From Paraspadella gotoi (taxonomy: Eukaryota; Chaetognatha): 64,000 nucleotides of DNA. Shown piece by piece: positions 34,333 through 45,407 of the stretch (the stretch's first letter is position 1; every line of letters starts with the position of its first letter). A program made the position numbers and the translations under genes. The stretch lies in contig CM119269.1 of NCBI GenBank assembly GCA_051294375.1, forward strand, positions 248,001-312,000, given 5' to 3'. A model generated the notes under the pieces. It did not search any database, was not told where the DNA came from, and saw only the letters and a program-made list of their open reading frames with translations.

Positions 34333-36510
34333 GAAGTGGAACAAGAGGATGAGGTGTTGAGGGAAGGAGAAGAGGAGGAAAGAGGAAGAGGGAGGTGGGG
34401 GAGGAAGAATGGAAGGTGGAACAAGAGGAGAGGTGTTGAGGGAAGGAGGAAGAGGAGGAAAGAGGAAGAGAGGAAGGTGGGGGAGAAGAATGGGAAGGTG
34501 AAACAAGAGGTGGGCGTGGTTGAGGGAAAGGACAGGAAAGAGAAGAGAAGGGAGGTGGGGGAGGAAGAATGGAAGGTGAACAAGAGGTGGGGTGTTGAGG
34601 GAGGGAGGAAGAGGAGGAAAGAGGAAGAGAGGGAGGTGGGGGGAGGAAGAATAGGAAGGTGGAACAAGAGGAGAGGTGTTGAGTGAGGTGGAGGAAGAGG
34701 AGGAAAGAGGAAGAGAGGGAGGTGGGGGAGGAAGAATTAGGGAAGGTGTGGAACAAGAGGAGGGGTGTTGAGGAGAGGAGAAGAGAGGAGTAAAGAGGAA
34801 GAGATGGGAGTGGGGAAGGAAGAATAGAAGGTGGAACAAGAGGAGGGGTGTTGAGGGAAAGGATGGAAGAGGAGAAAGAGGAAGAGAGGGAGGATGGGTG
34901 GAGGTAAGAATGGGAAGCGTGGAAACAAGAGGTGGGTGTTTGAGGGAGGGAGGAAGAGGAGGAAAGACAGGAAGAGAGGGAGGTGGGGGAGGAAGAATGG
35001 AAAGTGGGAACAAGAGGTGGGGTTGTTGAGGGAAGGAGGAAGAGGAAGAAGAGGAAGAGAGGGAGGTGGGGAGGAAGAATGGGAAAGTGGAACAAGAGGT
35101 GGGTGTTGAGGAGGAGGAAGAGGAGGAAGAGAGGGAGGTGGGGAGGAAGAATGGGAAAGTGGAACAAGAGGAGGGTGTTGAGGGAGGAGGAAGAGGAGGA
35201 AAGAGGAAGAGAGGGAGGTGGGGGATGAAGAATGGAAGGTGGAACAAGAGGAGGGGTGTTGAGGGAGGAGGAAGAGGAGGAAAGAGGAAGAGAGGGAGGT
35301 GGGGAGGAAGAATGGGAAGGTGGAACAAGAGGAGGTGTTGAGGAAAGGAAGAGGAGAGAAGAGAGGGAGGTGGGGGAGGAAGAATGGGAAAGTGGAACAA
35401 GAGGAGGGGTGTTGAGGGAAGGAGGAAGAGGAGGAAAGAGGAAGAGAGGGAGGTGAGGGAGGAAGAAATGGGAAGGTGGAACAAGAGGAGGGTGTTGAGG
35501 GAGGGAGGAAGAGGAGGAAAGAGGAAGAGAGGGTGGTGGGGGAGGAAGAATAGGAAGGTGGAACAAGAGGAGGGGTGTTGAGGGAAGAGGAAGAGGAGGA
35601 AAGGGAAGAGAGGGAGGTGGGGGAGGAAGAAATAGGAAGGTGGAACAAGAGGGGGTGTTGAGGGAGGGAGGAAGAGGAGGAAAGAGGAAGAGAGGGAGGT
35701 GGGGAGGAAGAATAGGAAGGTGGAACAAGAGGAGGGGTGTTGAGGGAAGGAGGAAGAGGAGGAAAGGGAAGAGAGGAGGTGGGGGAGGAAGAATAGGAAG
35801 GTGAAACAAGAGGTGGGGTGTTGAGGGAGGGAGGAAGAGGGGAGGAAAGAGGAAGAGAGGGAGGTGGGGAGGAAGAATAGGAAGGTGGAACAAGAGGAGG
35901 GTGTTGAGGGAGGGAGGAAGAGGAGGAGGAGGAAGAGAGGGAGGTGGGAGGAAGAATAGGAAGGTGAAACAAGAGGTGGGGTGTTGAGGGAGGGAGGAAG
36001 AGGAGGAAAGAGGAAGAGAGGGAGGTGAGGGAGGAAGAATGGGAAGGTGAAACAAGAGGTGGGGTGTTGAGGGAGGGAGGACAGGAGGAAAGAGGAAGAG
36101 AGGGAGGTGAGGGGAGGAAGAATGGGAAGGTGGAACAAGAGGAGGGGTGTTGAGTGAGGGAGAAGAGGAGGAGGAGGAAGAGAGGGAGGTGGGGGAGGAA
36201 GAATAGGAAGGTGGAACAAGTGGGTTGGTGGTGTTGAGGGAGGGAGGAAGAAGGAGGAAAGAGGAAGAGAGGGACGTGGGGAGGAAGAATGGGAAGGTGA
36301 AACAAGAGGTGGGTGTTGAGGGAGGGAGGAAGAGGAGGAAAGAGGAAGAGAGGGAGGTGGGGGAGGAAGAATAGGAAGGTGGAACAAGAGGAGGGGTGTT
36401 GAGGGAGGAGGAAGAAGGAGGAGGAGGAAGAGAGGGAGGTGGGCGCAGGAAGAATGGGAAGGTGGAACAAGAGGTGGGGTGTTGAGGGAGGGAGGAAGAA
36501 GAGGAGGCAA
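34262..36510. repeat. 82-bp purine-rich minisatellite, about 27 units
   Basis: Each unit carries GTGTTGAGGGA, GGAAGAGGAGGAAAGAGG, AAGAGAGGGAGGTGGGG, GGAAGAAT and GGTGGAACAAGAGG. GTGTTGAG recurs about every 82 bp from 34,352 to 36,478. The minus strand is open for about 790 codons in two frames and about 600 in the third, because a pyrimidine-only strand cannot form most stop codons. This is not a gene. Confidence 0.95.
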
Positions 36511-36699
36511 GAAGAAAACAATCTAAATTGTTCAATATATATTTGTAATTTCATATTTTTTTATTATTGTCATTTTGCTTCTCCATTTCATATATAAATC
36601 GTTGTTTAAATCTAAATATATTTCAACCTGAAACGTTAAAATAGTATTTTAATTTGGTTAAATTTTCCTTAAATTGTTTTCAATGTTTATTTGCTCGAA

Positions 36700-37179
36700 C
36701 GAGTCGTAGTCCAAAGTTCACGAACTTTGGATCGGGGTGTAGTCTGTGACTACAGGTGGGTTAGACGCCCCGTCCCGCTTTTACTTGTGTGAATCTAGCA
36801 GGGCGCGAACCCGAGTATGTTAGGTTGGGAGGAGCACGTGCTACCTTCGGCTCCATAGGTGTTGCTAATTCTCCGACGAGTAAGGGTGTTTGAAATACTA
36901 CGCTACAGAAGTCACGTAATCACCCGGAAATATACGTGAAAGACAGTCACTGGGACGCGACACATCCGAATTACTCTTCTTGTTTTTATTTTGTTGCTGA
37001 TGTTGTTTCTCTAATTGATGTTGATAACAATGTTGATGATGTTGTTACTATCTTTGTGATAATGTGGATGTTGTTTATATTTAATCACAAAAACAACTTT
37101 TTCCCTAATCGACATTTTGTTTTTTGCTTTGAAAAAAATTGAGGATTTTAAAACATATTTGTTTTCGTTTAAAATCGAG

Positions 37180-37213
<34 letters not shown>

Positions 37214-37440
37214 TCGTCATTATCGTCGTCTTCGTCATCGTCGTCGTCGCTTACTTCGTGAGTCCGCGTCACTAAGGAAAAAATAAACAAACTAATGTGA
37301 TAAAAAAAGTGAAAAGATGAAAAGGAAAAAGAAAGTAAAAGACAGAAAAGGGATAGACAAAAAGGGAAAAACGACAGAAAAAAATAGACTTTTTTTTCTT
37401 GTTTTAAAAAGTCGAGAAACTGAGTCAATTTAGTCTCAGG
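36700..37440. other. Block a: tRNA-like element, R1-like end, CGT array
   Basis: Contains a tRNA-like stretch, an R1-like 3' end (36,905-36,985: GTCACTGGGACGCGACACA, GAATTACTCTTCTTGTTTTT) and a CGT array (37,182-37,213). A noisy second version occurs at about 43,790-44,720. No gene. Confidence 0.65.
36780..36880 (-). mobile_element. tRNA-derived SINE-like head
   Basis: On the minus strand: GGAGCCGAAGGTAGCACG (A-box-like, 36,838-36,855) and a strong B box, GGTTCGCGCCC (36,801-36,811). The spacing fits a tRNA, but there is no complete cloverleaf. Confidence 0.5.
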
Positions 37441-37460
37441 ACAGAAAGAAAACGGTTGGG

Positions 37461-37505
<45 letters not shown>

Positions 37506-40500
37506 CTCATCGCTTATCATCTCTCAGTCACTTTTCGGTCTTCCTCTCGTTTCTCTATCTTCTCATTATCGATTCTTTCTCATTACTCGCGCACATACAT
37601 TAGACCATGTAAGACGCGAGAAGACCCGTCTTCTATTCGATGAATATCTCACAACATTATATTAGTATTGTTTACCTTAAATGCACAAGACATGCTTACC
37701 GTGAGAGATTGTTCATAGGACTCAAAGGTCTCGTAATCGTCGAGGTAGATTGAGTATACGAATCATGAGTAGAGCATGCGGAGGAAGATAGCGAGCGAGA
37801 GTTCTCGAGTGAGTTTCTGATTGGATCGGAAACACAGGATAAGTAGATTGACAAATTTGATGGCAAAACGAATGGAAGAGAGTGAATAGAGAGAGTCGAA
37901 GTAGATATGCAGAAAGTTAGTCAACTCATGTCCAACCTCAACGCGAGAGGGCATGTTTTTTGCTGCCTTTTTCTTGTTCCTATGAACTAATTAGAACTTG
38001 CTCGCAGTCCAGTTTTCCGTCTTCGGACTTTTTAAAAAAACCCGAAAATGATGAGAAGTAAGACAGAAAATAGGCTTAATTTAGTGACCTGCATAAAAGA
38101 TAAAAGTCTATTGATCCCGTTATGTCCTTACCCATTCAGATGCGTTCTCTCCTCCCTTTCCTCTAAGTTCTCTGCCTACCCATTGAAACTTGCTCTATTA
38201 TTAACATAAAAGTCCACACTCTGAATGTTAATGGTTTAACTCCGATTATTACACACATCTCGTACGCAAACAGTCTTGAGACACTTAATACAGGTTAAGT
38301 AAATCCAAATAATGCCCTAACGTTTTAATAAACTTCTGGGTTATACATGCAATCTGAACCTGTTTTAGTACTTTTGTTTGATTTTTTGTTGATCTTTCTT
38401 TTCTTTCTCTTAATTTTAAACCTTTTAAAAAGCTCTAACAAAATCAAACTAGCTTATGAATGTTAACATTCTTTATCTTAAAATTACGCTTCGTTAAATT
38501 ATCGTTTCTTTTTTTGTGAAGAAAAATTAAATCTGTTCTTTTCGCTTATTTTCGTCTTGAGATTCTTCTAATAAATTTTCTTTTCATTAAATCTTTTGCT
38601 TTTCTCTTCTTCTGTCTTTATTATCTTCTTCTCTTCTCTTACTCTTGATCAGGCTTTTTCAATACTTCTAAACGCAACATCACGGACTTTTACGCTATAT
38701 TTTCGTCCTATCGAGGATGTGGAGAGAGATAACAAGTCTTCTCCACGCTGGCCTTCGTCTCGGTCTAAATTCGCGGTCTTCTTCTCTCTCCTGCTCTGGG
38801 GGAAAGAAAGTATGTTCTTATCCTTCTCTCTCTCGTCTCTCTCTTTCTCTCTCGATTCCTTTCACTCTCTCTCTCTCTCTCTCTCTCCTGCTCCTCTCTT
38901 CCTCTTCTCTTTCTCTTCTCTCTCTCTCTCTTCTCTCTTCATTCCTCTCTCTCTTCGTTCTCTTCATCTCCTCCTTTCTTTTCTCTCTTCTATAAACAAC
39001 GCAAAGGGCAATAACATTAACGCTCCATTGCGCTCAAATCATATTCAAAATGTTAAAAAAAATACATAAATCTTATATATATTAATGGATATTCTATCAG
39101 GAGATAATATTGACTAGACAGTCTTACTGCTTCCCTGTAGGTATACAAGGATGTACGCTAAATAGTTCAAAAGACTGAGAAATCAAACCGAGTATATAAC
39201 TGTCCGCAAACCCTGATAGTAATAAGAGCTATCTACAGTTAGTTTTCTCTCGATATAATCCACTTCAAGATCTAAGGCATATTAAATTTCTGTGAACTGT
39301 GTTAAGTTTACCATCGGAATACTGAAAACAATAATAACGCTTACCACACTGTTATAAATAATTACTAGAAGCTATCCCCTATTCTTATAGGTACTAGGTG
39401 GTCGTTGGGTCATTTTCCACATAAACTTTGGGTTTTATTAGATATTTCATATCAGTTTTCATATTGTGTATTCTCTTTGGACGGCTCTGAGGGCACTAAT
39501 GTATTATTCCTGTTTTTCTTCTCCTTCTGTGAGTTTTCTAACCCACGATCACACACGAGGGGTCGGTAGTCGCGGAGGCGTGAGTTCCTTATGCAACAGG
39601 GACGCAGTGCTCGCGTCCGCGCACATCGTTTCGATAGCGTTCATTATTGCTGCGTCTGTACTCGTCTAGCTCGTGTCTCTGTCTTTCAATTGCGAGCAGC
39701 ACAGTGGTTTTTGGTTCATTTTGCTCATCGATCTCTTGGCAAATTACAGTAATTTGCCAAGTAATTAAGGTATCTGTAAGTTCAATATGCAAGTTTGAGA
39801 AAATTCGATGATATTAATTAAAAATAATAATTGTTTTTCTCAATCTGCAGCTCCGGTATTTGGATTATTCTCTATGATATATGTGACCTCATATTCATGA
39901 ACAAATTAATCCAAGTTATTTTAAGAACTCTAATGATTTTTATATAATTACGAATCTCATTTAAATAATAAAATATAGTTTTATTACACTAACTTGGTAT
40001 TTTTCAATCGATATAAGTCATATTTTATTCTTCGCACACAATAACTGAGAGGTAAGATGTTACCACCACCAACTGGCACTCGCTTTTGCGCCATCAGTTC
40101 TATTATCCCTTGTCTTTTTATTAAAGCTCTGTCTCCTCTCTTGTTTCTCGTCGTCCAACAGGCCATAGAAAGACAAACAGAATGAGTTTCGGTATCAAGT
40201 AGTAAGAGACTGAGAGAGAGAGAGAGAGATGTACAAGTGTAGTAGATTTCCTGAGTCATAGATTGTATTGTATTTGTTACCGAGCACGTGAAGTATGGAC
40301 GAAAATTTTTCTCCCGGAGATATTTTATCTTTTCATCCATTGTTTGTTCGGCCAGAGCTTGATTGTATAGAAATGGGTTCGTCGATGAGTTGAAAAAGAT
40401 AATATCGGGAGTATAAGAAAGCTGATGCAGGGAAGGAAGAAGGCCTTAATGCGAGTCGACATCCAGTAGGAGCCAATACAAGAAACCGACGAGACTACGC

Positions 40501-42869
40501 ACTATTGAGAGAATATGGTCTATCAATTGGGGGAAGGGTATGCACGGTAGAGCCGTCTATAGGTAGAAGCATCGCCTTACAGCATGCAGGCAGCGACGGA
40601 AGAAGGGTTAGAAGCCCAGTGGGTCGCCAGAGGAACACAGAAGACCCCAAAGGGATAGATGTCGAGAAATCGGAGTCTCAACTGCGCGGTCGATGCGTTA
40701 TTTGGAGAGAGGGATCTGTTGGAGGAAAGAGGAAGAAGGGGGAAGAAAGAAGTTGAGAAGAAGGGCACGCGTATGGGCGCTAAGTCGATCTCGTCTTCGT
40801 TTCGATGCGGACTGCTGTGCATTTTGTGCTAACTTGAAGCGCCAGACCATCACCGATGGTATGTAAAGGACACGCCGGAAGGAACTTCCCCTTTTCTCAT
40901 TCGAACGCAGCAGGCTGGGTCACGGGAGGAAAGTAGGAGTAGAGAGTAGAGATTGAGTGACGAGTCATTGGTACTTGAGTAGTATTTGTACGAAGTAGTA
41001 TTTTGTCGAAAGACGGGTTTTTTAATTAATAGCGTAAGTATGATGGTAGAGATTGTAGGAAGGAGAGAATGATCTCTTAGATTGAGAGAGAGAAAAAGAT
41101 TTAAGTTTTTCTTAGTAACAAAAAAAGAGATAAAGGTAAGAATGTACGGATTTATGTATTTTCGATAAATTACTCTGTTGTTAAAACCGACTTGATTCGA
41201 ACCTTGGTAGAAGATTAGTCATGGTTACCACTTGTGATATCCACGGAGTGCTCAAAAGGTTAAGCTTAACTAAAGGCAGTCAACATTTCCCACTGATGGA
41301 AAAATTTGTATGTATCGGCCAGATAATAATACACGCCCAAACGATTTTTTATATATTTCGCTCCTCAAAATGGTGTTTCACCAAGAAACTTTATTACTAG
41401 TTCGCGTAATTTCAGTTAATGAATTAACTATTGGCCAAAAGTGGAAGAGCAAAAGGAGTAAAGAATTTATAAAGGTGTCATCTAAATTCTGTCTTCAATC
41501 CGCCCCTAAATATATTCGTTTCACATCATGTTTACGATTGTTTCCTTTTGGCTTTTCGTCGATGATCATATGCTGCAATGAGTAAACGTCACTATTACCT
41601 GCCTCGTCAATGTTCAACATACTCACCTAATTCCTCGTCAACCTTTAATGTTGCAATCTACCTATCCTACGTCTAATGTGTCAGCTCACTATAACCATTC
41701 ATTGTAGATATAGGAAAAAATTAATTTTCTCGAGACACCAATTTATTGTCTTGAATATGAGTTTATTGACTTTTAAGATGCATATTTTGGTATGCATGTT
41801 AAATCCTTATATAGCCAAACACTTAAATAATTAAACAAGAAGATTATTCAAATTTTATTAACAACGTTTTTTAAAATTAGTGGATCTAAATTATGTAAGG
41901 TTTAACATTGTATTATTTTTTGCACTGCAAATTAGTGACATGTAGCCAACTTCCTTTATGATACGCTGTAAAACCAGTCAACAATGTAATTCTTACTTAT
42001 CTATTCTTCTTAATCTGTATAGATTTTCACTAATCTACTTATATCGGAATCTTTCCAATAAATTATGTATTGTATAAGTTTCAACTTTCTCATTTCATAC
42101 ATTTTTTATTATACACAGCACTTATCGACACCTTCTGTGACCCGGTGGTTTGAGTAAAGCCATTAGTTCACAACTAATTAACTCACGGGATCGATCCGAA
42201 AGGTACGCGCACTCTTGCGTGGAAGCTTGATAAGAAGCGGCCATAATAACGCACAACCTACATAATGTGAATAGGGGCCTGGAAAAACTCTCAAGCCTGG
42301 TATACAAGCCAGGACCCGTTTCATGGCTCCGACTTAAGCGATGGAGTGTAATATTAAGTTGTGGCAATGTCTCTGCTTATCAGATGCACTAACTAAGAGC
42401 GCCTTATTCATAATATTACTAAAGTTTAAACTACTTACGTCTGGGAAAATAGTTAATTGTTGTTAATATAAATTTAGCGGTGAATAACCTTTATTTGGTT
42501 TAATTCTAATAATAAATATAAAAATAAATGAATTATATACTATTTTCGATTTCCTCCAAATGTGAAGTATTATTGGAGTCGTCAAGATTGAGGATGGTAT
42601 AGTGTAGAAGGATCAGCCAATCTTTTTTATTTATCTATTTTTCACCTCTTCACATTATATATTATGCCTGTTGTTCATTTTCACTCTCTTCTTTCTCTCC
42701 CAATTTGTCTTCTTCTTCACAAATCCATCACCAGAAAGGTTCCCCTCTCCTCCTCCCATTTGTGAACTCAATCTTCCAAACTTTAATCTACGCGGCCGCT
42801 CGTTCCTCACTGAATCACGTTTTCCCGCCACGCCGCGCAAAGATTGGGTCGAAGTCCGCGGGCCACTCG
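37441..42869. other. Probable noisy gap-fill; copy of 45.4-47.9 kb
   Basis: 39,055-40,165 matches 45,440-46,247, and 42,060-42,869 matches 46,920-47,930, in the same order, with many small insertions in this copy. Example pairs: TCTATTATCCCTTGTCTTTT occurs in both, and GCCATCAG(T)T precedes it in both. The stretch ends at a 25-N gap. CT arrays lie at 37,464-37,500 and 38,870-38,990. 40,166-42,059 lacks a counterpart because the other copy has a 672-N gap there. No gene recognised. Confidence 0.6.
42060..42330 (+). mobile_element. tRNA(Met)-like SINE, copy B (noisy)
   Basis: Matches 46,920-47,140 with scattered indels. Shared pieces are ATTATGTATTGTATAAGTT, ACACCTTCTGT, TTGAGTAAAGCCATTAGTTC, GGGATCGATCC and CTCTCAAGCCTGGTA. 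It is probably the same locus as copy C read twice. Confidence 0.6.
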
Positions 42870-42894
42870 NNNNNNNNNNNNNNNNNNNNNNNNN
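42870..42894. other. Assembly gap, 25 N
   Basis: Lies between the noisy block ending in GTCCGCGGGCCACTCG and a CT array. Confidence 0.95.
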
Positions 42895-42930
<36 letters not shown>

Positions 42931-43080
42931 TCCCAAAACCCGAGACTCTTCTTCTTTTCTCTATTTTTTTTCCCACTCGATCATTCTCGATCTCTGATTG
43001 GCCGAATCTATCATCGAGATCCGCAGATTCTCGTTTTCTGATTGGTCGAAACGTGATTAGCAAAGGGAGAGACATTGTTA
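42895..43080. other. Block b: CT array and unique DNA, duplicated at 44,865-45,035
   Basis: Contains GATTGGCCGAATCTATCATC, then GATCCGCAGATTCTCGTTTT and GGTCGAAACGTGATT. All recur at 44,945-45,010 with extra bases. Confidence 0.7.
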
Positions 43081-45351
43081 TATGTGTCTTTGATTTTTGA
43101 TTGTCAAGATAAGAAGTCGTCTTTCGGTGGTCAATTTAGTGGCCACTCGTAGTCTTTGGGTGCGTGCTGGGGGACTTTTAGGTATTATAGACACTATATA
43201 GAACTTATAGGGTTGCATAGAGGCAATTATACTATATATTGACTGAATGCTACATGCGATATAATCTATTGTAGCTGAGTGTAAGGGTGATTCAGGGCTG
43301 TTTTGTCAGGATTCTTTTCTTCGCGCTGTAAATTTGACACACAGAGCAGTTTCAAGCCGTCCGTTGAAGCACAAGGCCTGGTCACATTATTTTTTCTCTT
43401 TACTCGCAAAACAAAAGAGTAAGTAGTGCGAAGGTAGCCATGGGCGTTGCCTGTGACGACCTAAAATGCCAAAAACGACGAACAAATACGACGGCGTGTG
43501 AGGAAGAACCGACAGGAAACAGAAGCAATTGGAATCCGCGGTGGCACTCTGGCGGGTTCTATATGTGGTTTGTTGTTCATGTTTCCATTCGCCTATATTG
43601 TTCATTATACGTTTATGCGTTCAATTGTTTATTGCTTTGAAGTTTGTTTCTCCGACTCAACGGTTTCTCTCAGCTGACCTCATTTTCTTCTCGTCCGAGA
43701 ACCTTTGTTATTTAGTTCATGCTATTTGTATTATTCTTCATTTTTGTGTCTGGTGTTTGGTGTCGTTCCCGTGAGCTGTGAACAGAAGGGGTTTATAGGA
43801 CTTGCCCTCCGCTACCTCGGTGTCTCCTCTCAACGTTCTTCCTGTGGCTCTGCAATTCTCACCCCAGGTGTGTCGTGTCCCTTTATATGTTCCTCTCTCT
43901 AGTAAGTTTTTGGGTTGGGCGAGAAGTGCTCCGTGAGCTACGCGTCCGGCTCTTTCGGCGGTAAGCTCGATTGTGCCGGCTGCAGCTTAACGGGGTTTGC
44001 AAATACTACGCTCGTCTCTTCTCGCTCTTAGCTCGAAGTCCTCACGTGAATCCACCCGGGTTACAATATATCGTCTCGAAAGAGCAGTCAGCTGGCGCGT
44101 CGACCGTCAACACTCATCTTGAACTTCTCTTACCGCTCCTTTCTTCTTTGTTTTTAATAATAATATTTTCGGCCTGAGTTGTTGAAATGTAAGCCGGCTC
44201 TATATGTTTGTCGTTGCATATCGAGTTCGATGTTGAATAACAATGTTTGGATGCATGTTGTTACTATGCTTTGTGATAATGTGGATGTGGTTGTTGTTTA
44301 TGATTTAATCACAGTAAAAATCAGAGCTTGTGTTCCCAGTAATACTGAACATTTTTTTTTTTGCTTTGAAAACAAAATTGAGGATTTTTAAAACTATATT
44401 TGTTTTGTTTAAATCGAGTGTACCGTCGTCGTCGTCGTGTGCCGTCACGTCTGTCGTCTCATCGTCATTATCGGTCCGTCTATCGGTCATTCGTCGTTCG
44501 TCGCTTCCTTATGGAGTACCGCGTCGGTCACTGGAAAAAAAAAATAAACAAACCTAATGTGAGAAATAAAAAGTGAAAAGAATGAAAAGGAAAAAGAAAG
44601 TAAAAGAAACAGATAAAGGGATAGGACCAAAAAGGGAAAAACGACAGAAAAAAAATAGACTTTTTTTTTTCTTGTCTTTAAAAAGTCGAGAAAACTGAGG
44701 TTCAATTTTAGTCTCAGGAACAAGTAAGGAAAACCGGTTTGGTGATGTGCTCTCTCTCTTCTCTCTCTCTCAGTCTCTGCTATGCTCTCTCTCTCTGCTC
44801 GTTCATCTCTTATCTGTGCTCTCTTCGATCTACAGATGTCTTCTCCTCATGCTCTTCCCTCTTAACTGCGCAAAACCGCACGAGACTTCTTCTTCTTTTC
44901 TCTGATTTTTTGTTTCCCCACTCGATCATGTCTCCGATCTCGTGATTGGCCGAATCTATCATCGCGATCCGCAGATTCTCGTTTTCTGTATTGGTCGAAA
45001 CGTGATTGTAGCAAGGGAGAGACATTGTAGAAGCGGAAAAAAGTGGGGACCGCAAAGGTCGTTCAATGGCCTTCTGCTCTCGTCGGGTCTGTCATGTCTC
45101 TCCTCTATAACTGTCTCTCTCTCTCTCGTCTCGCTCATCTCATACTCTCAATCATCCCTCTGCGTTCGTCTCACTTGCTCTTCGTGCTCTCTCTACTCTT
45201 ATTCTTATTCTCTCCCCCGCCATCTAAGGACGACCGGGTGCGGTTTGTGGGGAAGGAACGCTAAGTGGTATCTGCTCTCTTCTGCTCTCGTGCTCTTCTT
45301 CTCTCTCGCTCTCAGTTCTCTCTCTCTCCCTCGGTCAGTCGTCGTCGTACT
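43081..45351. other. Probable noisy gap-fill; copies of blocks a and b
   Basis: 43,790-44,720 resembles 36,740-37,440, and 44,865-45,035 resembles 42,895-43,080. Differences are mainly one-base insertions and deletions. The stretch ends at the 25-N gap 45,352-45,376. Open frames here are broken and match no family. Confidence 0.6.
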
Positions 45352-45376
45352 NNNNNNNNNNNNNNNNNNNNNNNNN
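45352..45376. other. Assembly gap, 25 N
   Basis: CT array on the right side, noisy sequence on the left. Confidence 0.95.

Positions 45377-45407
<31 letters not shown>

Noticed and set aside
34150-36554. Minus-strand open frames of 786, 793 and 605 codons
   Set aside because: All three frames are open at once over a purine/pyrimidine minisatellite. The pyrimidine strand cannot form most stops, and the proteins are Ser/Pro/Leu/Phe repeats that change frame with each unit.
41185-41270. tRNA-like minus-strand element with GGTTCGAATC
   Set aside because: The B-box-like motif is present but no acceptable A box at tRNA spacing, and it lies in sequence suspected to be error-rich.
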